Assembly: GCA_017543835.1 (NCBI GenBank)
Contig: JAFYFJ010000087.1
Location: forward strand, 1-39,146
Source: Alphaproteobacteria bacterium
Lineage (GTDB): Bacteria > Pseudomonadota > Alphaproteobacteria > RF32 > CAG-239
DNA: 39,146 nt
Direction: 5' to 3'
Shown: positions 9,190 to 16,282 of the stretch, piece after piece
Layout of the letters: each line of letters opens with the position of its first letter
How positions within the stretch are numbered: position 1 is the first letter of the stretch
The notes under the pieces: model-generated
Databases searched by the model: none
What the model was told of the DNA's origin: nothing
The model's input: only the letters and a program-made list of their open reading frames with translations
Translations under genes and position numbers: made by a program

Positions 9190-9314
9190 TTTACCCTCAA
9201 AAAACTCTCAAATTATCGCCAAAGTAGCCGATAAATGCGGCAAATTCAAGCAAAAACCCCAAGTCATAAACAAAAAAATCAAAATCGGCACTTAAAGAAT
9301 AACCCATAAAACTG

Positions 9315-9342
9315 TTGCGATTTTGCAGAAAAAGAATATACT
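9315..9342 (+). promoter_or_regulatory. Promoter of the 9388 secreted-protein gene
   Basis: TTGCGA (9315-9320), 16-base spacer, TATACT (9337-9342). The start codon is 45 bases downstream. Confidence 0.6.
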
Positions 9343-9387
9343 GTTTTCATTGTGTAAATTATATCATAAACTTTTGGGGTAAAAATT

Positions 9388-11028
9388 ATGAAAAAAACAG
9401 TTTTCGGAATTATTTCGGTTGCCGCGATGTTTTGTTTTGCCGCGCAGGCCGAAGAAAAAACGGATATTGAAGCATTAACCGCCATTTTGAACACATCTTA
9501 CGGTGCCGAAGTTACGGTTGAAGCAGACGAACAAAAATGCACCGTTATTTATCCGGAAGTCACGATAGAATCTGCGGAATCGCAATATACCGAGCCGAAA
9601 AACCCCGATGAAGAGCCGCAACTCGAAACCAAGACGGTAAAAAATGTAATTCCGGCAACAACGGCTCGATGCGCCAAAGTGGAGGATTTTGATTCGCACG
9701 CGCAATATCAAATCAGCCACAACGCGCCGCACAAGTTTATTGCCCAGCTTTATAACCGCTTGGGCCTTTCTTTCCTTAAAGATATCGAAATCAAAAGCTT
9801 TAGCGAAGAGCTGAAAATCGTGCCGCAACTCGGCTTTGTCAGCAAGCAAAAAATCACGCTCAACGATGCCGTATATACGCAAAAAGACGAAACAACCGGC
9901 TTAAAGAGCGAAATCGGCAATTTACAAAAATACGAACTTTTGCAAGAAACTTCTAAACAAGGCGACAAACTGATGTTCCGCGTGAGCACAAATATGGATA
10001 TGTTAAATGCCGTTTTGCCGTTTTTCTCTCTGCATATTAAGTCAGAAAAACATGTTTCCGAAATGGAATATAATCTCCCGAAAAATCAGAGCTTTGACTA
10101 TGCGGATATTGCGCAAAATCTGGCGAATATACTCTCGGCAAAATCGGCGGTTGTCGGGCGCGGTATCAAAGTCGGGGTCGATATGTTCGGTGTTTCCGTC
10201 ACGTTTGATACAGACATCAAAAACAACACCCGACGCGAAAAAGACGAAACAATCAGCACCTCCGGCACTTTTTTGCTTGCCAACATTAACCTGTCCGACG
10301 ATTTAATCAACAAAGAAAAACAGCCGAAATCCATCGAAATTAAATATGCCATCAAAGATTTGCCGCCGGAAACATTAACCGAATTGCATAATCTTCAGCA
10401 AGACAGAGCCGAGCGTATGGAAAAAGCGCAATCTTTTGATGAAATAATGGCGGCCAAAGATGCCAACGATGCGCAATTGGCCGAATTCTTGGATAAAGCG
10501 GTTGATAAGGCCAAACTGACCGCAAACATCGAAACCAAATTCGACAACGCAATTTTGGCGGCGGACTTTGTGTTAGAACGCAAAAACGGTTATTTATACG
10601 GCATCGGCAAAGTCAAAACCACAAATTTATACAACATCTTTCCGGAGCAAAAAAAATGCGCTGACAAGTCTGACGACTCCGACAAGCCGGAATGCGCGCC
10701 GGACTTTATGTTTGAAGGGCTCAAAGATTTTATCGATACTTCTAAGGACAGCTCGGAAACGGTTTATAAATATACCGAAGAAGGCGTCTTCAAAAATGAT
10801 GTCAAAATCGACGAGCCGATAGAGTTGGACTTCAAACAAATGCAACAGGAAAAGCAGCAAGAAGAGAAGGAACAAAGAGAAATACTGCGTAAAATGATGG
10901 AAGAAGATGCCGATGGCAAAGCAACCCCGTCGAGAGATGAAGAGCCGGCGGAAAGCGAAGCAACAGCGACGGAAAGCGAAGAATCGGCAGAAAATGAGGA
11001 GCCGGCACCGACGGAAAATCAAGAATAA
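9388..11028 (+). CDS. Large exported protein of unknown function with acidic C-terminus
   Basis: The 546-residue protein has a clean signal peptide: lysines, a hydrophobic core and cleavage near AAQA/EE at about residue 22. The mature part is predicted soluble, mixed alpha/beta, with two long repeating beta-like stretches (about 70-210 and 215-330), a helical region around 330-390 and a C-terminal tail after about 470 made mostly of Glu, Gln and Ala. Paired cysteines occur near 48, 92 and 420-435. No family is recognised with confidence. A periplasmic or surface role is inferred from the signal peptide. It has its own promoter and is followed by a long palindrome before dnaQ. Confidence 0.85.
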   Translation: MKKTVFGIISVAAMFCFAAQAEEKTDIEALTAILNTSYGAEVTVEADEQKCTVIYPEVTIESAESQYTEPKNPDEEPQLETKTVKNVIPATTARCAKVEDFDSHAQYQISHNAPHKFIAQLYNRLGLSFLKDIEIKSFSEELKIVPQLGFVSKQKITLNDAVYTQKDETTGLKSEIGNLQKYELLQETSKQGDKLMFRVSTNMDMLNAVLPFFSLHIKSEKHVSEMEYNLPKNQSFDYADIAQNLANILSAKSAVVGRGIKVGVDMFGVSVTFDTDIKNNTRREKDETISTSGTFLLANINLSDDLINKEKQPKSIEIKYAIKDLPPETLTELHNLQQDRAERMEKAQSFDEIMAAKDANDAQLAEFLDKAVDKAKLTANIETKFDNAILAADFVLERKNGYLYGIGKVKTTNLYNIFPEQKKCADKSDDSDKPECAPDFMFEGLKDFIDTSKDSSETVYKYTEEGVFKNDVKIDEPIELDFKQMQQEKQQEEKEQREILRKMMEEDADGKATPSRDEEPAESEATATESEESAENEEPAPTENQE

Positions 11029-11072
11029 ATCGCCGTCAGTTCTGGATATTTTTCCCTTTATTCATACACTTA

Positions 11073-11101
11073 ATCAATGCGTCATCTTTTGACGCATTGA
11101 T
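11073..11101. promoter_or_regulatory. 12-bp perfect inverted repeat upstream of dnaQ
   Basis: Arms atcaatgcgtca (11073-11084) and tgacgcattgat (11090-11101) are separated by 5 bases. There is no T-run after the right arm, so it is a poor intrinsic terminator. The right arm contains a TTGACG (11089-11094) that could be a -35 box for dnaQ (TATGTT at 11110, spacer 15). It may be an operator or a terminator without the usual U-tract. Confidence 0.6.
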
Positions 11102-11145
11102 ATGTCATATATGTTCTATCAACAAAATTCAAAAGGATGAAAAAT

Positions 11146-11760
11146 ATGAAACAAATACGAGAAATAGTTATAGATACCGAAACAACCGGCGTAAATGCTT
11201 ACAAAGGCGACAGACTGGTCGAAATCGGCGCGGTCGAGCTCATTAACGGCAAACCGAGCGGCCGTGTTTTTCATCAATACATCAACCCGCACCGTTCGAT
11301 TCCGAAAGATATTCGCGCCATACACGGCTTAGATACAAACTTTTTGCGTCGTTATCCGTGTTTTAAGAATATCGCACCGCAATTTTTGGATTTTATCGGC
11401 AACGATAGCATCCTCGTGGCCCATAATGCGTCGTTTGACCTCGACTTTTTGAACTGCGAACTCAGACGCGCGGGCTATCGGGGCCTGTATAATCATCGAA
11501 TTGTCGATACACTCAAACTTGCGCGACAGGCATTTCCGAATCAGCGAAACACGCTCGACTGCCTGTGCAACCGCTTTAATGTCGATAATTCGATGCGTTC
11601 GCTGCACGGTGCATTGCTTGACGCGCGGTTGCTGGCCGAGGTTTATCAACATCTGCGGCCGCGCAAATTCGCAAAATTACGCAAGTTATGGACAACGCTG
11701 AAGCAAGCGGTTTTCGCCCCGTTTGACCGTAATCGGCAGATTCAGCGGATTATCTATTGA
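11146..11760 (+). CDS. dnaQ: DNA polymerase III epsilon subunit (3'-5' proofreading exonuclease)
   Basis: The DEDDh exonuclease fold is complete. ExoI has Asp10 and Glu12 in IVIDTETTG, ExoII has Asp98 in HNASFDLDF, and ExoIII has His154 and Asp159 in HGALLDA. It removes mispaired bases as part of the replicative core. I chose the ATG at 11146 over the one at 11137 because aaagga sits immediately before 11137 and at proper distance from 11146. Also, epsilon proteins start right at the first strand. With 204 residues it is shorter than E. coli DnaQ (243). The C-terminal tail is basic and I see no clear beta-clamp motif. Confidence 0.92.
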   Translation: MKQIREIVIDTETTGVNAYKGDRLVEIGAVELINGKPSGRVFHQYINPHRSIPKDIRAIHGLDTNFLRRYPCFKNIAPQFLDFIGNDSILVAHNASFDLDFLNCELRRAGYRGLYNHRIVDTLKLARQAFPNQRNTLDCLCNRFNVDNSMRSLHGALLDARLLAEVYQHLRPRKFAKLRKLWTTLKQAVFAPFDRNRQIQRIIY

Positions 11761-11784
11761 CTTTTGTCTATAATATGTTAAACT
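11757..11784 (+). promoter_or_regulatory. Promoter of the 11810 orphan gene
   Basis: TTGACT (11757-11762) overlapping the dnaQ stop, 16-base spacer, TAAACT (11779-11784). The same box pair and spacing occur before the nuclease gene at 16283. Confidence 0.5.
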
Positions 11785-11809
11785 GACGATAAAATCAAAT
11801 CATTGGTAT

Positions 11810-12493
11810 ATGGATTATAAACAATTTATTCAAGATGAGCTGAGCGAGTTCCGGCTTATCTTAATTGACCGCGGTGTTTCAGGTGATGAATGGCGTAAGT
11901 ATATGGCCGTAAAAATGCGCCTGCTGAGAGGACAATTTTGTTTTTTGGGCAATCCGCTGTGGAAAACATTTAAGCTGAAAGTGCACCCTCTTTTGCGCAT
12001 TCGCAACGGCAACATTGTCTGGCACGGCCATCAACCGAGTGACACTTTGACGAAGGTTTCCGTAAATGATTTCAACCGCCTTGCCGGCGCCGGAAAATTT
12101 GACGCAGAGCTTACCCCCGTGACCGCTTCCGTGCTGTCCGGCGGCAAAATCACCGTCTGTTTTCCGAGTGACAATCCCGCGGTTTTTCGCCCGTCGGTCG
12201 AATGCGTGTTTCAACAGCTTCCCGACCGGCTGACTTTGACCGACTTACTGTTCGAGGTTCGTCTGTCTTCCGACGACGCGCAAAGATGCTACGACCATGT
12301 GCTGAAGTGCCATCTGGCAACGGTTGAGCTGTATTATTACAGCTATTCTCCGCACATTTTGGCAACGCGCGAACGAGAACTTCCCTCTCCCGAGCCGGAA
12401 GATTTGAATGTTCGCACGACTCCCGAAGTCAACAAGGTCAGAGAACCGGAAAAACCGAACAAGGTTATTCGCACACCGCAACGTTTGCATTAA
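11810..12493 (+). CDS. Orphan protein, paralogue of the 13095 product
   Basis: The 227-residue soluble protein has no family I know. It aligns along its length with the 208-residue product at 13095. Shared features include F-R-x-x-L near the N-terminus, a Y-x-x-x-x-x-R-L-L motif at about 31-40, SGGK, then PSVxxVxQQxP and a C-terminal L-x-x-H-x-x-T-V-x-L-Y motif. The last 40 residues are polar and Pro/Glu-rich and are not shared. A promoter lies upstream, but there is no Shine-Dalgarno site before the ATG. A bidirectional terminator follows. Confidence 0.8.
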   Translation: MDYKQFIQDELSEFRLILIDRGVSGDEWRKYMAVKMRLLRGQFCFLGNPLWKTFKLKVHPLLRIRNGNIVWHGHQPSDTLTKVSVNDFNRLAGAGKFDAELTPVTASVLSGGKITVCFPSDNPAVFRPSVECVFQQLPDRLTLTDLLFEVRLSSDDAQRCYDHVLKCHLATVELYYYSYSPHILATRERELPSPEPEDLNVRTTPEVNKVREPEKPNKVIRTPQRLH

Positions 12494-12535
12494 AAAAATT
12501 CGCTGACAGTTAAATGCTGTCAGCGAGTTTTTTTA
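12490..12535. terminator. Bidirectional intrinsic terminator
   Basis: Perfect 10-bp stem tcgctgacag (12500-12509) with ctgtcagcga (12517-12526), preceded by seven A and followed by eight T. It serves the convergent genes at 11810 and 12550. Confidence 0.93.
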
Positions 12536-12549
12536 TATTCGGACTTATT

Positions 12550-12948
12550 TTATTTTAAGCCCAGCATTTTTTTGCATTTCGGCGAAAGAATCTGCTTTAA
12601 CTCATCGGCGGTATGTCCTTTAAGATGAATAAAATCAAGCGATTTGCGCCCGTAAATATACCACCAGCAAAAGAAATGCCCGACAACGCACACAAAGCCC
12701 AAGATGCACAAAACCCAATCGCTTACCTCGTCCGTGTGCGCATTTTCGATACCATCCAGCAACACGTTGAGAAACCTACCGTAGACCAGCATAGCAACAA
12801 AAGAGGCAATGCTGACGGTCAAGGCGCTCAAACAAACGGCAACGGTTCGATAGCACTTATTCTTCCAAGCCGCATACTGAGGGATTAAAAAGCCGAGCCA
12901 AATCGTCAGCATCATCACCCCCGTTACAATCATAAAAATTTTTCCCAT
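12550..12948 (-). CDS. Small membrane protein of unknown function
   Basis: The 132-residue protein has three hydrophobic segments at about 3-22, 35-57 and 78-100, followed by a soluble tail of about 35 residues ending in LSPKCKKMLGLK. No family is recognised. It lies inside the orphan block between two paralogous genes on the other strand. No ribosome binding site is visible, and a TATAAT sits only about ten bases upstream of the ATG, so the leader would be very short. Confidence 0.7.
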   Translation of the reverse strand: MGKIFMIVTGVMMLTIWLGFLIPQYAAWKNKCYRTVAVCLSALTVSIASFVAMLVYGRFLNVLLDGIENAHTDEVSDWVLCILGFVCVVGHFFCWWYIYGRKSLDFIHLKGHTADELKQILSPKCKKMLGLK

Positions 12949-13039
12949 AGATTCAGAATTATATTGTCAATCAATAATAGCATTAAGTTCACTTATCTTA
13001 CGCAAAAAGCCGCGTTGTGTCAAGATACATCTTTTAATG

Positions 13040-13068
13040 TTGACAAAAGCTTAAAGAGTTTTTATACT
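13040..13068 (+). promoter_or_regulatory. Promoter of the 13095 orphan gene
   Basis: TTGACA (13040-13045), 17-base spacer, TATACT (13063-13068). This is one of the best matches in the window. The predicted start site leaves a leader of about 20 bases with no clear Shine-Dalgarno site. Confidence 0.8.
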
Positions 13069-13094
13069 GAGTCCGAATTAAAAACTATTGAGAT

Positions 13095-13721
13095 ATGGAT
13101 ATAAAAAGAAAATTAGCAAGTTTTAGGAACACTCTTAATTCCTATGTTATGTCTGAAAGTGAAAAAGAGGCCTACATCGAGCTTGAAACTCGTCTTCTCA
13201 AATCAGAAACAATGCCGCTTAAAGAGTTGCTTGCACGCGCCAAAAAAATTAAGCCGCTTGTTCGGGTTGATGGTGACCACAACAGTGTTTTGGGCTTCCG
13301 TAAAAAATGTCATGACTTTGCGGACACCGATAAGCTTTGCTTTTGCAAACCTTGCGATATCCGCGCCCGCAGCTACCTCTACGACTTCAATGCTTCGCGA
13401 ATCGTAACTTCCGGAGGCAAACCCTGTGTTGTTCCCAAGCATCAGAAGGTCGGAGAGTTTACTTGCTACCACGACACCGGCGCCTTCTACGGCTGTTTGA
13501 TGCCGAGCGTAGATGAGGTTTTGCAGCAATTCCCGACGGAAATTGACTGGCACACCGTTGATGCGTTTGAGCTACTGTTCTCGTCGCTGAACTTCCGCGA
13601 TGTGTATGACAGTTTGCTTGACCGCCACATTTCGACGGTTATTCTCTACCGCTTTGACAACGGTCTTCCTAAGCAAATCAAGGAACAGCCCATTGTTTTT
13701 GAAGGACACCGCTATCGTTGA
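13095..13721 (+). CDS. Orphan protein, paralogue of the 11810 product
   Basis: The 208-residue soluble protein has an N-terminal helical part, a central cysteine-containing segment (CxCxxC-like, CFCKPC at about 79-84), and a C-terminal part homologous to the 11810 product (PSVDEVLQQFP, then LLDRHISTVILYRF). The CFCKPC cysteines are absent from the paralogue, so they may mark a metal site or disulphide specific to this copy. The family is not recognised. It has its own strong promoter and its own terminator. Confidence 0.8.
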   Translation: MDIKRKLASFRNTLNSYVMSESEKEAYIELETRLLKSETMPLKELLARAKKIKPLVRVDGDHNSVLGFRKKCHDFADTDKLCFCKPCDIRARSYLYDFNASRIVTSGGKPCVVPKHQKVGEFTCYHDTGAFYGCLMPSVDEVLQQFPTEIDWHTVDAFELLFSSLNFRDVYDSLLDRHISTVILYRFDNGLPKQIKEQPIVFEGHRYR

Positions 13722-13730
13722 AAAATTAAA

Positions 13731-13759
13731 AGCTCCCGCATTTTGCGGGGCTTTTTTTT
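13731..13759 (+). terminator. Intrinsic terminator
   Basis: Stem agctcccgca (13731-13740) pairs with tgcggggct (13744-13752) allowing one G-U pair, followed by a run of T. Confidence 0.9.
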
Positions 13760-13760
13760 A

Positions 13761-13789
13761 TTGACTTTCGCAAAATAATTCCGTATTCT
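13761..13789 (+). promoter_or_regulatory. Promoter of the 13843 gene pair
   Basis: TTGACT (13761-13766), 17-base spacer, TATTCT (13784-13789), then TTTAGACAGAAA (13789-13800). The same 12 bases occur at the same position in the promoter at 6062. Confidence 0.65.
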
Positions 13790-13842
13790 TTAGACAGAAA
13801 AATATATTATCTACATAGTCATTCACCAAAAATTTTCTGCGT

Positions 13843-14190
13843 ATGAAAAAAGCATTTATCGGCGTCGTTGTCTTTATCGCCGCCTTACTTATGTGCCTTT
13901 CGGCTTCCGCAACTTTTGTGGGAGAGGGCTTGGTCGGCTATCTGCTGATTCATCTTGCCGCTCTGTCCGGTGCGGCTTATGTGTTGCCGTATTGCTTTGC
14001 ATCCGGCCGTTCAAACATTGCCTTTGGGGTTGAAATTGCCGTCAGCGCGATTCTTCTCATCGGCTGTATCGGTTTTCTGATTACCGCCGGCCTCGCGAAT
14101 GTTATGACACAGCGCATTTTCGCGTGGTTGTTACTTTCCGGCTTAGCGGTGCTCGGCATAGCTTGGCATTACAAATATGGCAAACATTAA
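13843..14190 (+). CDS. Small polytopic membrane protein of unknown function
   Basis: The 115-residue protein is almost entirely hydrophobic, with four predicted membrane helices: about 4-24, 29-48, 58-80 and 88-108. It ends with a short basic tail. No family is recognised. No Shine-Dalgarno site precedes the ATG. The gene overlaps the next one by 14 bases in another frame, so they probably form a two-gene unit ended by the terminator at 14455. Confidence 0.75.
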   Translation: MKKAFIGVVVFIAALLMCLSASATFVGEGLVGYLLIHLAALSGAAYVLPYCFASGRSNIAFGVEIAVSAILLIGCIGFLITAGLANVMTQRIFAWLLLSGLAVLGIAWHYKYGKH

Positions 14191-14452
14191 GCAAATCGCA
14201 CAGGCACTGGTGCTTCTGTCGTTCAGGGGTATGCCGGACGTATCCGAAACCCTAAAGCAAGAAGGCGACATTGAACCGGAATCAAAAGAAAAAAAGTTTG
14301 TTTTACGAACCGACACTTTTGATGACATCAGGCAGCAGACCGCCATTATGGTCGCTCGTCTTAAAGAGGAGCAAAAACGCAAGCAAAAACCCTACGCGCC
14401 GCGCAAAATCGGGAAGCCGCGCGGTTTTCCCGAAAATATGCGCCGCAAATAA
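14177..14452 (+). CDS. Small basic protein of unknown function
   Basis: The 91-residue soluble protein is rich in Lys, Arg, Gln and Glu, with a helical middle part and a basic, Pro-containing C-terminus (KQKPYAPRKIGKPRGFP). It starts inside the 3' end of the preceding membrane-protein gene and has no ribosome site of its own, which fits coupled translation. No family is recognised. The basic tail could bind nucleic acid or membrane surface, but nothing shows this directly. Confidence 0.65.
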   Translation: MANIKQIAQALVLLSFRGMPDVSETLKQEGDIEPESKEKKFVLRTDTFDDIRQQTAIMVARLKEEQKRKQKPYAPRKIGKPRGFPENMRRK

Positions 14453-14454
14453 TC

Positions 14455-14497
14455 GATACCGCCCGTGTTCTTTGAACATCGGCGGTGTCTTTTTTTA
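14455..14497 (+). terminator. Intrinsic terminator
   Basis: Stem gataccgcc (14455-14463) with ggcggtgtc (14481-14489), inner stem tgttc/gaaca, then eight T. Confidence 0.9.
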
Positions 14498-14504
14498 AAT
14501 GCTT

Positions 14505-14876
14505 TTAACCGAAAATCAGCGGCCATAAAATAATGGCGGCGGCAACAAAAAAATGCATAAATGCCAGCAATACCAACAAACTGCCGATATCTTTGGCTTT
14601 TTTGGAAAGCGGGTGATATTCTTCGCCGATTCGGTCAACAATCACCTCTATTGCCGTATTAATCAGCTCCATAAATAGAATCAGAAACAGCGCAAAAAAC
14701 AGAAACACGCGCGCCGTATTTGATATTGGCAAAAAGCAAAAAGCAACGCCGAAAACAAGGCAAAACAACAAATCTTGTCGAAATGCCGCCTCGCTTTTAA
14801 AAACCGCCTTAAAGCCGTCAAACGAATACGTAAAAGCTTTTAAGATTCGTTTGATGCCGCCCTCTTGTGCCTTCAT
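14505..14876 (-). CDS. dgkA: Diacylglycerol kinase, membrane-bound
   Basis: DgkA phosphorylates diacylglycerol to phosphatidic acid in the inner membrane, recycling lipid by-products. The length (123 residues) and the core motifs fit: SEAAFRQDL near the N-terminal amphipathic helix, and MELINTAIEVIVDRI with the catalytic Glu-Asn-Glu set, followed by HPLSKKAKDIGS. Three membrane helices are visible. Two ATGs are adjacent (14879 and 14876). The second is better spaced from aaggag, while the first overlaps the stop of the upstream lipoprotein gene (TAATG), so the pair is translationally coupled. Confidence 0.95.
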   Translation of the reverse strand: MKAQEGGIKRILKAFTYSFDGFKAVFKSEAAFRQDLLFCLVFGVAFCFLPISNTARVFLFFALFLILFMELINTAIEVIVDRIGEEYHPLSKKAKDIGSLLVLLAFMHFFVAAAIILWPLIFG

Positions 14877-14878
14877 CA

Positions 14879-15388
14879 TTACTCCTTATTTTCAAGTTGT
14901 TCCAATTCTTCGGGCGTAAAGGTAACTTTTTCGCCATTGACAACCACATATCCGCTGAGCGCCTTGCCTTTATCATAAACAACTTCGACGCTGAGTTCGC
15001 CTTTTTTATCAAATGCTTGTTGCACGCCGTGCAAAACACCTTCGGCATAATTTTGCTCGTTATGCACTTTACCGTTGCGATAATAATGATAAATCGTGCC
15101 AATCGGCTCCCCGTTTTCAAACGTTCCTTCATACAACAGTGTGCCGTCTTCGTTATAGAACTTTCCCTGTCCGTTCGGCAAACCGTTTTTGCTATACACT
15201 TCCATTTTGATGTTGCCGTTGCTGTGATAAGTGCGATACAGGCCGTTAATCGGCTTTTCGTCGATGTTGTAGACCACACCGTCTTTGGCGACGGTATTAT
15301 TTTCGTTATAGATTTCGTTTTTTTCCGCCTTTTTGCAAGCGGAAACCATCAAAAGTGCCGATAAAGCCAAAATTGCGATTCGCATCAT
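14879..15388 (-). CDS. MORN-repeat-variant lipoprotein
   Basis: The 169-residue precursor has a short signal peptide ending in the lipobox VSAC (Cys18), so it should be lipid-anchored. The mature part holds about four units of the type G-x-x-x-x-Y-x-x-x-G-x-x (for example GLYRTYHSNGNIKMEV, GKFYNEDGTLLYEG, GTIYHYYRNGKVHNEQ), the antitoxin-like MORN_2 repeat. Such proteins are common in Gram-negative envelopes with unclear function. The gene is upstream of and coupled to dgkA. Adjacent ATGs at 15388 and 15385 both have gggag in range. Confidence 0.85.
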   Translation of the reverse strand: MMRIAILALSALLMVSACKKAEKNEIYNENNTVAKDGVVYNIDEKPINGLYRTYHSNGNIKMEVYSKNGLPNGQGKFYNEDGTLLYEGTFENGEPIGTIYHYYRNGKVHNEQNYAEGVLHGVQQAFDKKGELSVEVVYDKGKALSGYVVVNGEKVTFTPEELEQLENKE

Positions 15389-15522
15389 TTTCTCCCGTTT
15401 TTTCTTGGCTATACGCTACCGAAAATCCGTAAAATTGTCAAACAACAATGCAAAAAGCGCACAATTTATGCAAAAAATCCGCTCAAAGCGTGGAAAACTG
15501 GGGAAATACGGCATTTTTTTAT

Positions 15523-15552
15523 TTGACAATCGATTCTTTGTGCGACTACTAT
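15523..15552 (+). promoter_or_regulatory. Promoter of the HU gene
   Basis: TTGACA (15523-15528), 18-base spacer, TACTAT (15547-15552). The leader to the start codon is about 50 bases. Confidence 0.65.
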
Positions 15553-15606
15553 AAGCGCTGAGAAGTTTTTCTCGTTTTACAAATTTAATTATAGAGGAAT
15601 AAAAAA

Positions 15607-15891
15607 ATGAATAAAAGTGAATTGATTAAGAGCATTTCTGACAAGTCTGGCTTGACCCAAACAGATAGCGCAAAGGCATTGGATGCTTTCATTACAACCG
15701 TTACCAATTCTTTGAAGAGCGGCAACGATGTTCGTTTGGTTGGTTTCGGCACATTCGGCACATCTAAGAGAGCAGCTACCACGGCTATTAACCCGCGCAC
15801 TCGTCAACCGGTAAAAGTTGCAGCTCGCAAAGTTGCTAAATTCAAAGCCGGCAAAACCTTGCAAGACATTGTGAACAACAACAAGAAATAA
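15607..15891 (+). CDS. HU-family nucleoid DNA-binding protein
   Basis: The 94-residue protein follows the HU/IHF plan: the N-terminal helices MNKSELIKSISDKSGLTQ, the DNA-minor-groove arm around INPRTRQPVKV with the kinking Pro, and the C-terminal KFKAGKTLQDIVN. It bends and packs DNA as a dimer. The sequence is closer to HU than to IHF. A strong ribosome site (agagga) and its own promoter and terminator suggest high expression. Symbol hupB would be plausible, but subtypes cannot be told apart here. Confidence 0.93.
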   Translation: MNKSELIKSISDKSGLTQTDSAKALDAFITTVTNSLKSGNDVRLVGFGTFGTSKRAATTAINPRTRQPVKVAARKVAKFKAGKTLQDIVNNNKK

Positions 15892-15910
15892 TTTTCTTGG
15901 ATTCACTGAT

Positions 15911-15945
15911 AAAAAGGCAGCGGATATCTTCCCTGCCTTTTTTTT
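15911..15945 (+). terminator. Intrinsic terminator after HU
   Basis: Stem aaaaaggcag (15911-15920) with ctgccttttt (15933-15942), followed by T. Confidence 0.9.
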
Positions 15946-15996
15946 GCGACCGAAGCACTGCAAAAATTAAAAAATCCGAAAGCGCATATTTTCTTA

Positions 15997-16025
15997 TTGA
16001 CATTCTATATTTTAAAGGTTAAAAG
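15997..16025 (+). promoter_or_regulatory. Promoter of tRNA-His
   Basis: TTGACA (15997-16002), 17-base spacer and TAAAAG (16020-16025), 12 bases before the tRNA. Confidence 0.6.
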
Positions 16026-16037
16026 TGATTTGCTTAT

Positions 16038-16115
16038 GGCGGATGTAGCTCAGTTGGTTAGAGCGCTGGTTTGTGGTACCAGATGTCGTCAGTTCAAATC
16101 CGATCATCCGCCCCA
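16038..16115 (+). tRNA. tRNA-His (GTG)
   Basis: The cloverleaf folds with the anticodon GTG at 16073-16075 in the loop ttgtggt and the stem ctggt/accag. The extra G at position -1 (16038) faces a C discriminator (16112), the identity mark of histidine tRNA. CCA is encoded (16113-16115). The T stem contains an A-C mismatch (16091 against 16101, positions 52-62) and a G-U pair at 49-65, which is unusual for a housekeeping tRNA. Confidence 0.97.
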
Positions 16116-16121
16116 TTTCTT

Positions 16122-16147
16122 GCCGTGCCTCGTCGCACGGCTTTTTT
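16122..16147 (+). terminator. Intrinsic terminator after tRNA-His
   Basis: Perfect 7-bp stem gccgtgc (16122-16128) with gcacggc (16135-16141), then six T. Confidence 0.92.
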
Positions 16148-16217
16148 GTATCTGCCGAATAAAGAAAATACGCCACATTTTGCCGCATATGAGATTTATA
16201 AACAAACAGAATTCCGA

Positions 16218-16245
16218 TTGACTTTGAGCATCTGTCGGATAAACT
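16218..16245 (+). promoter_or_regulatory. Promoter of the nuclease gene
   Basis: TTGACT (16218-16223), 16-base spacer, TAAACT (16240-16245). Confidence 0.5.
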
Positions 16246-16282
16246 GAATGCAAAATTTAATTAAGCAACAAAGGAGGGGAAA

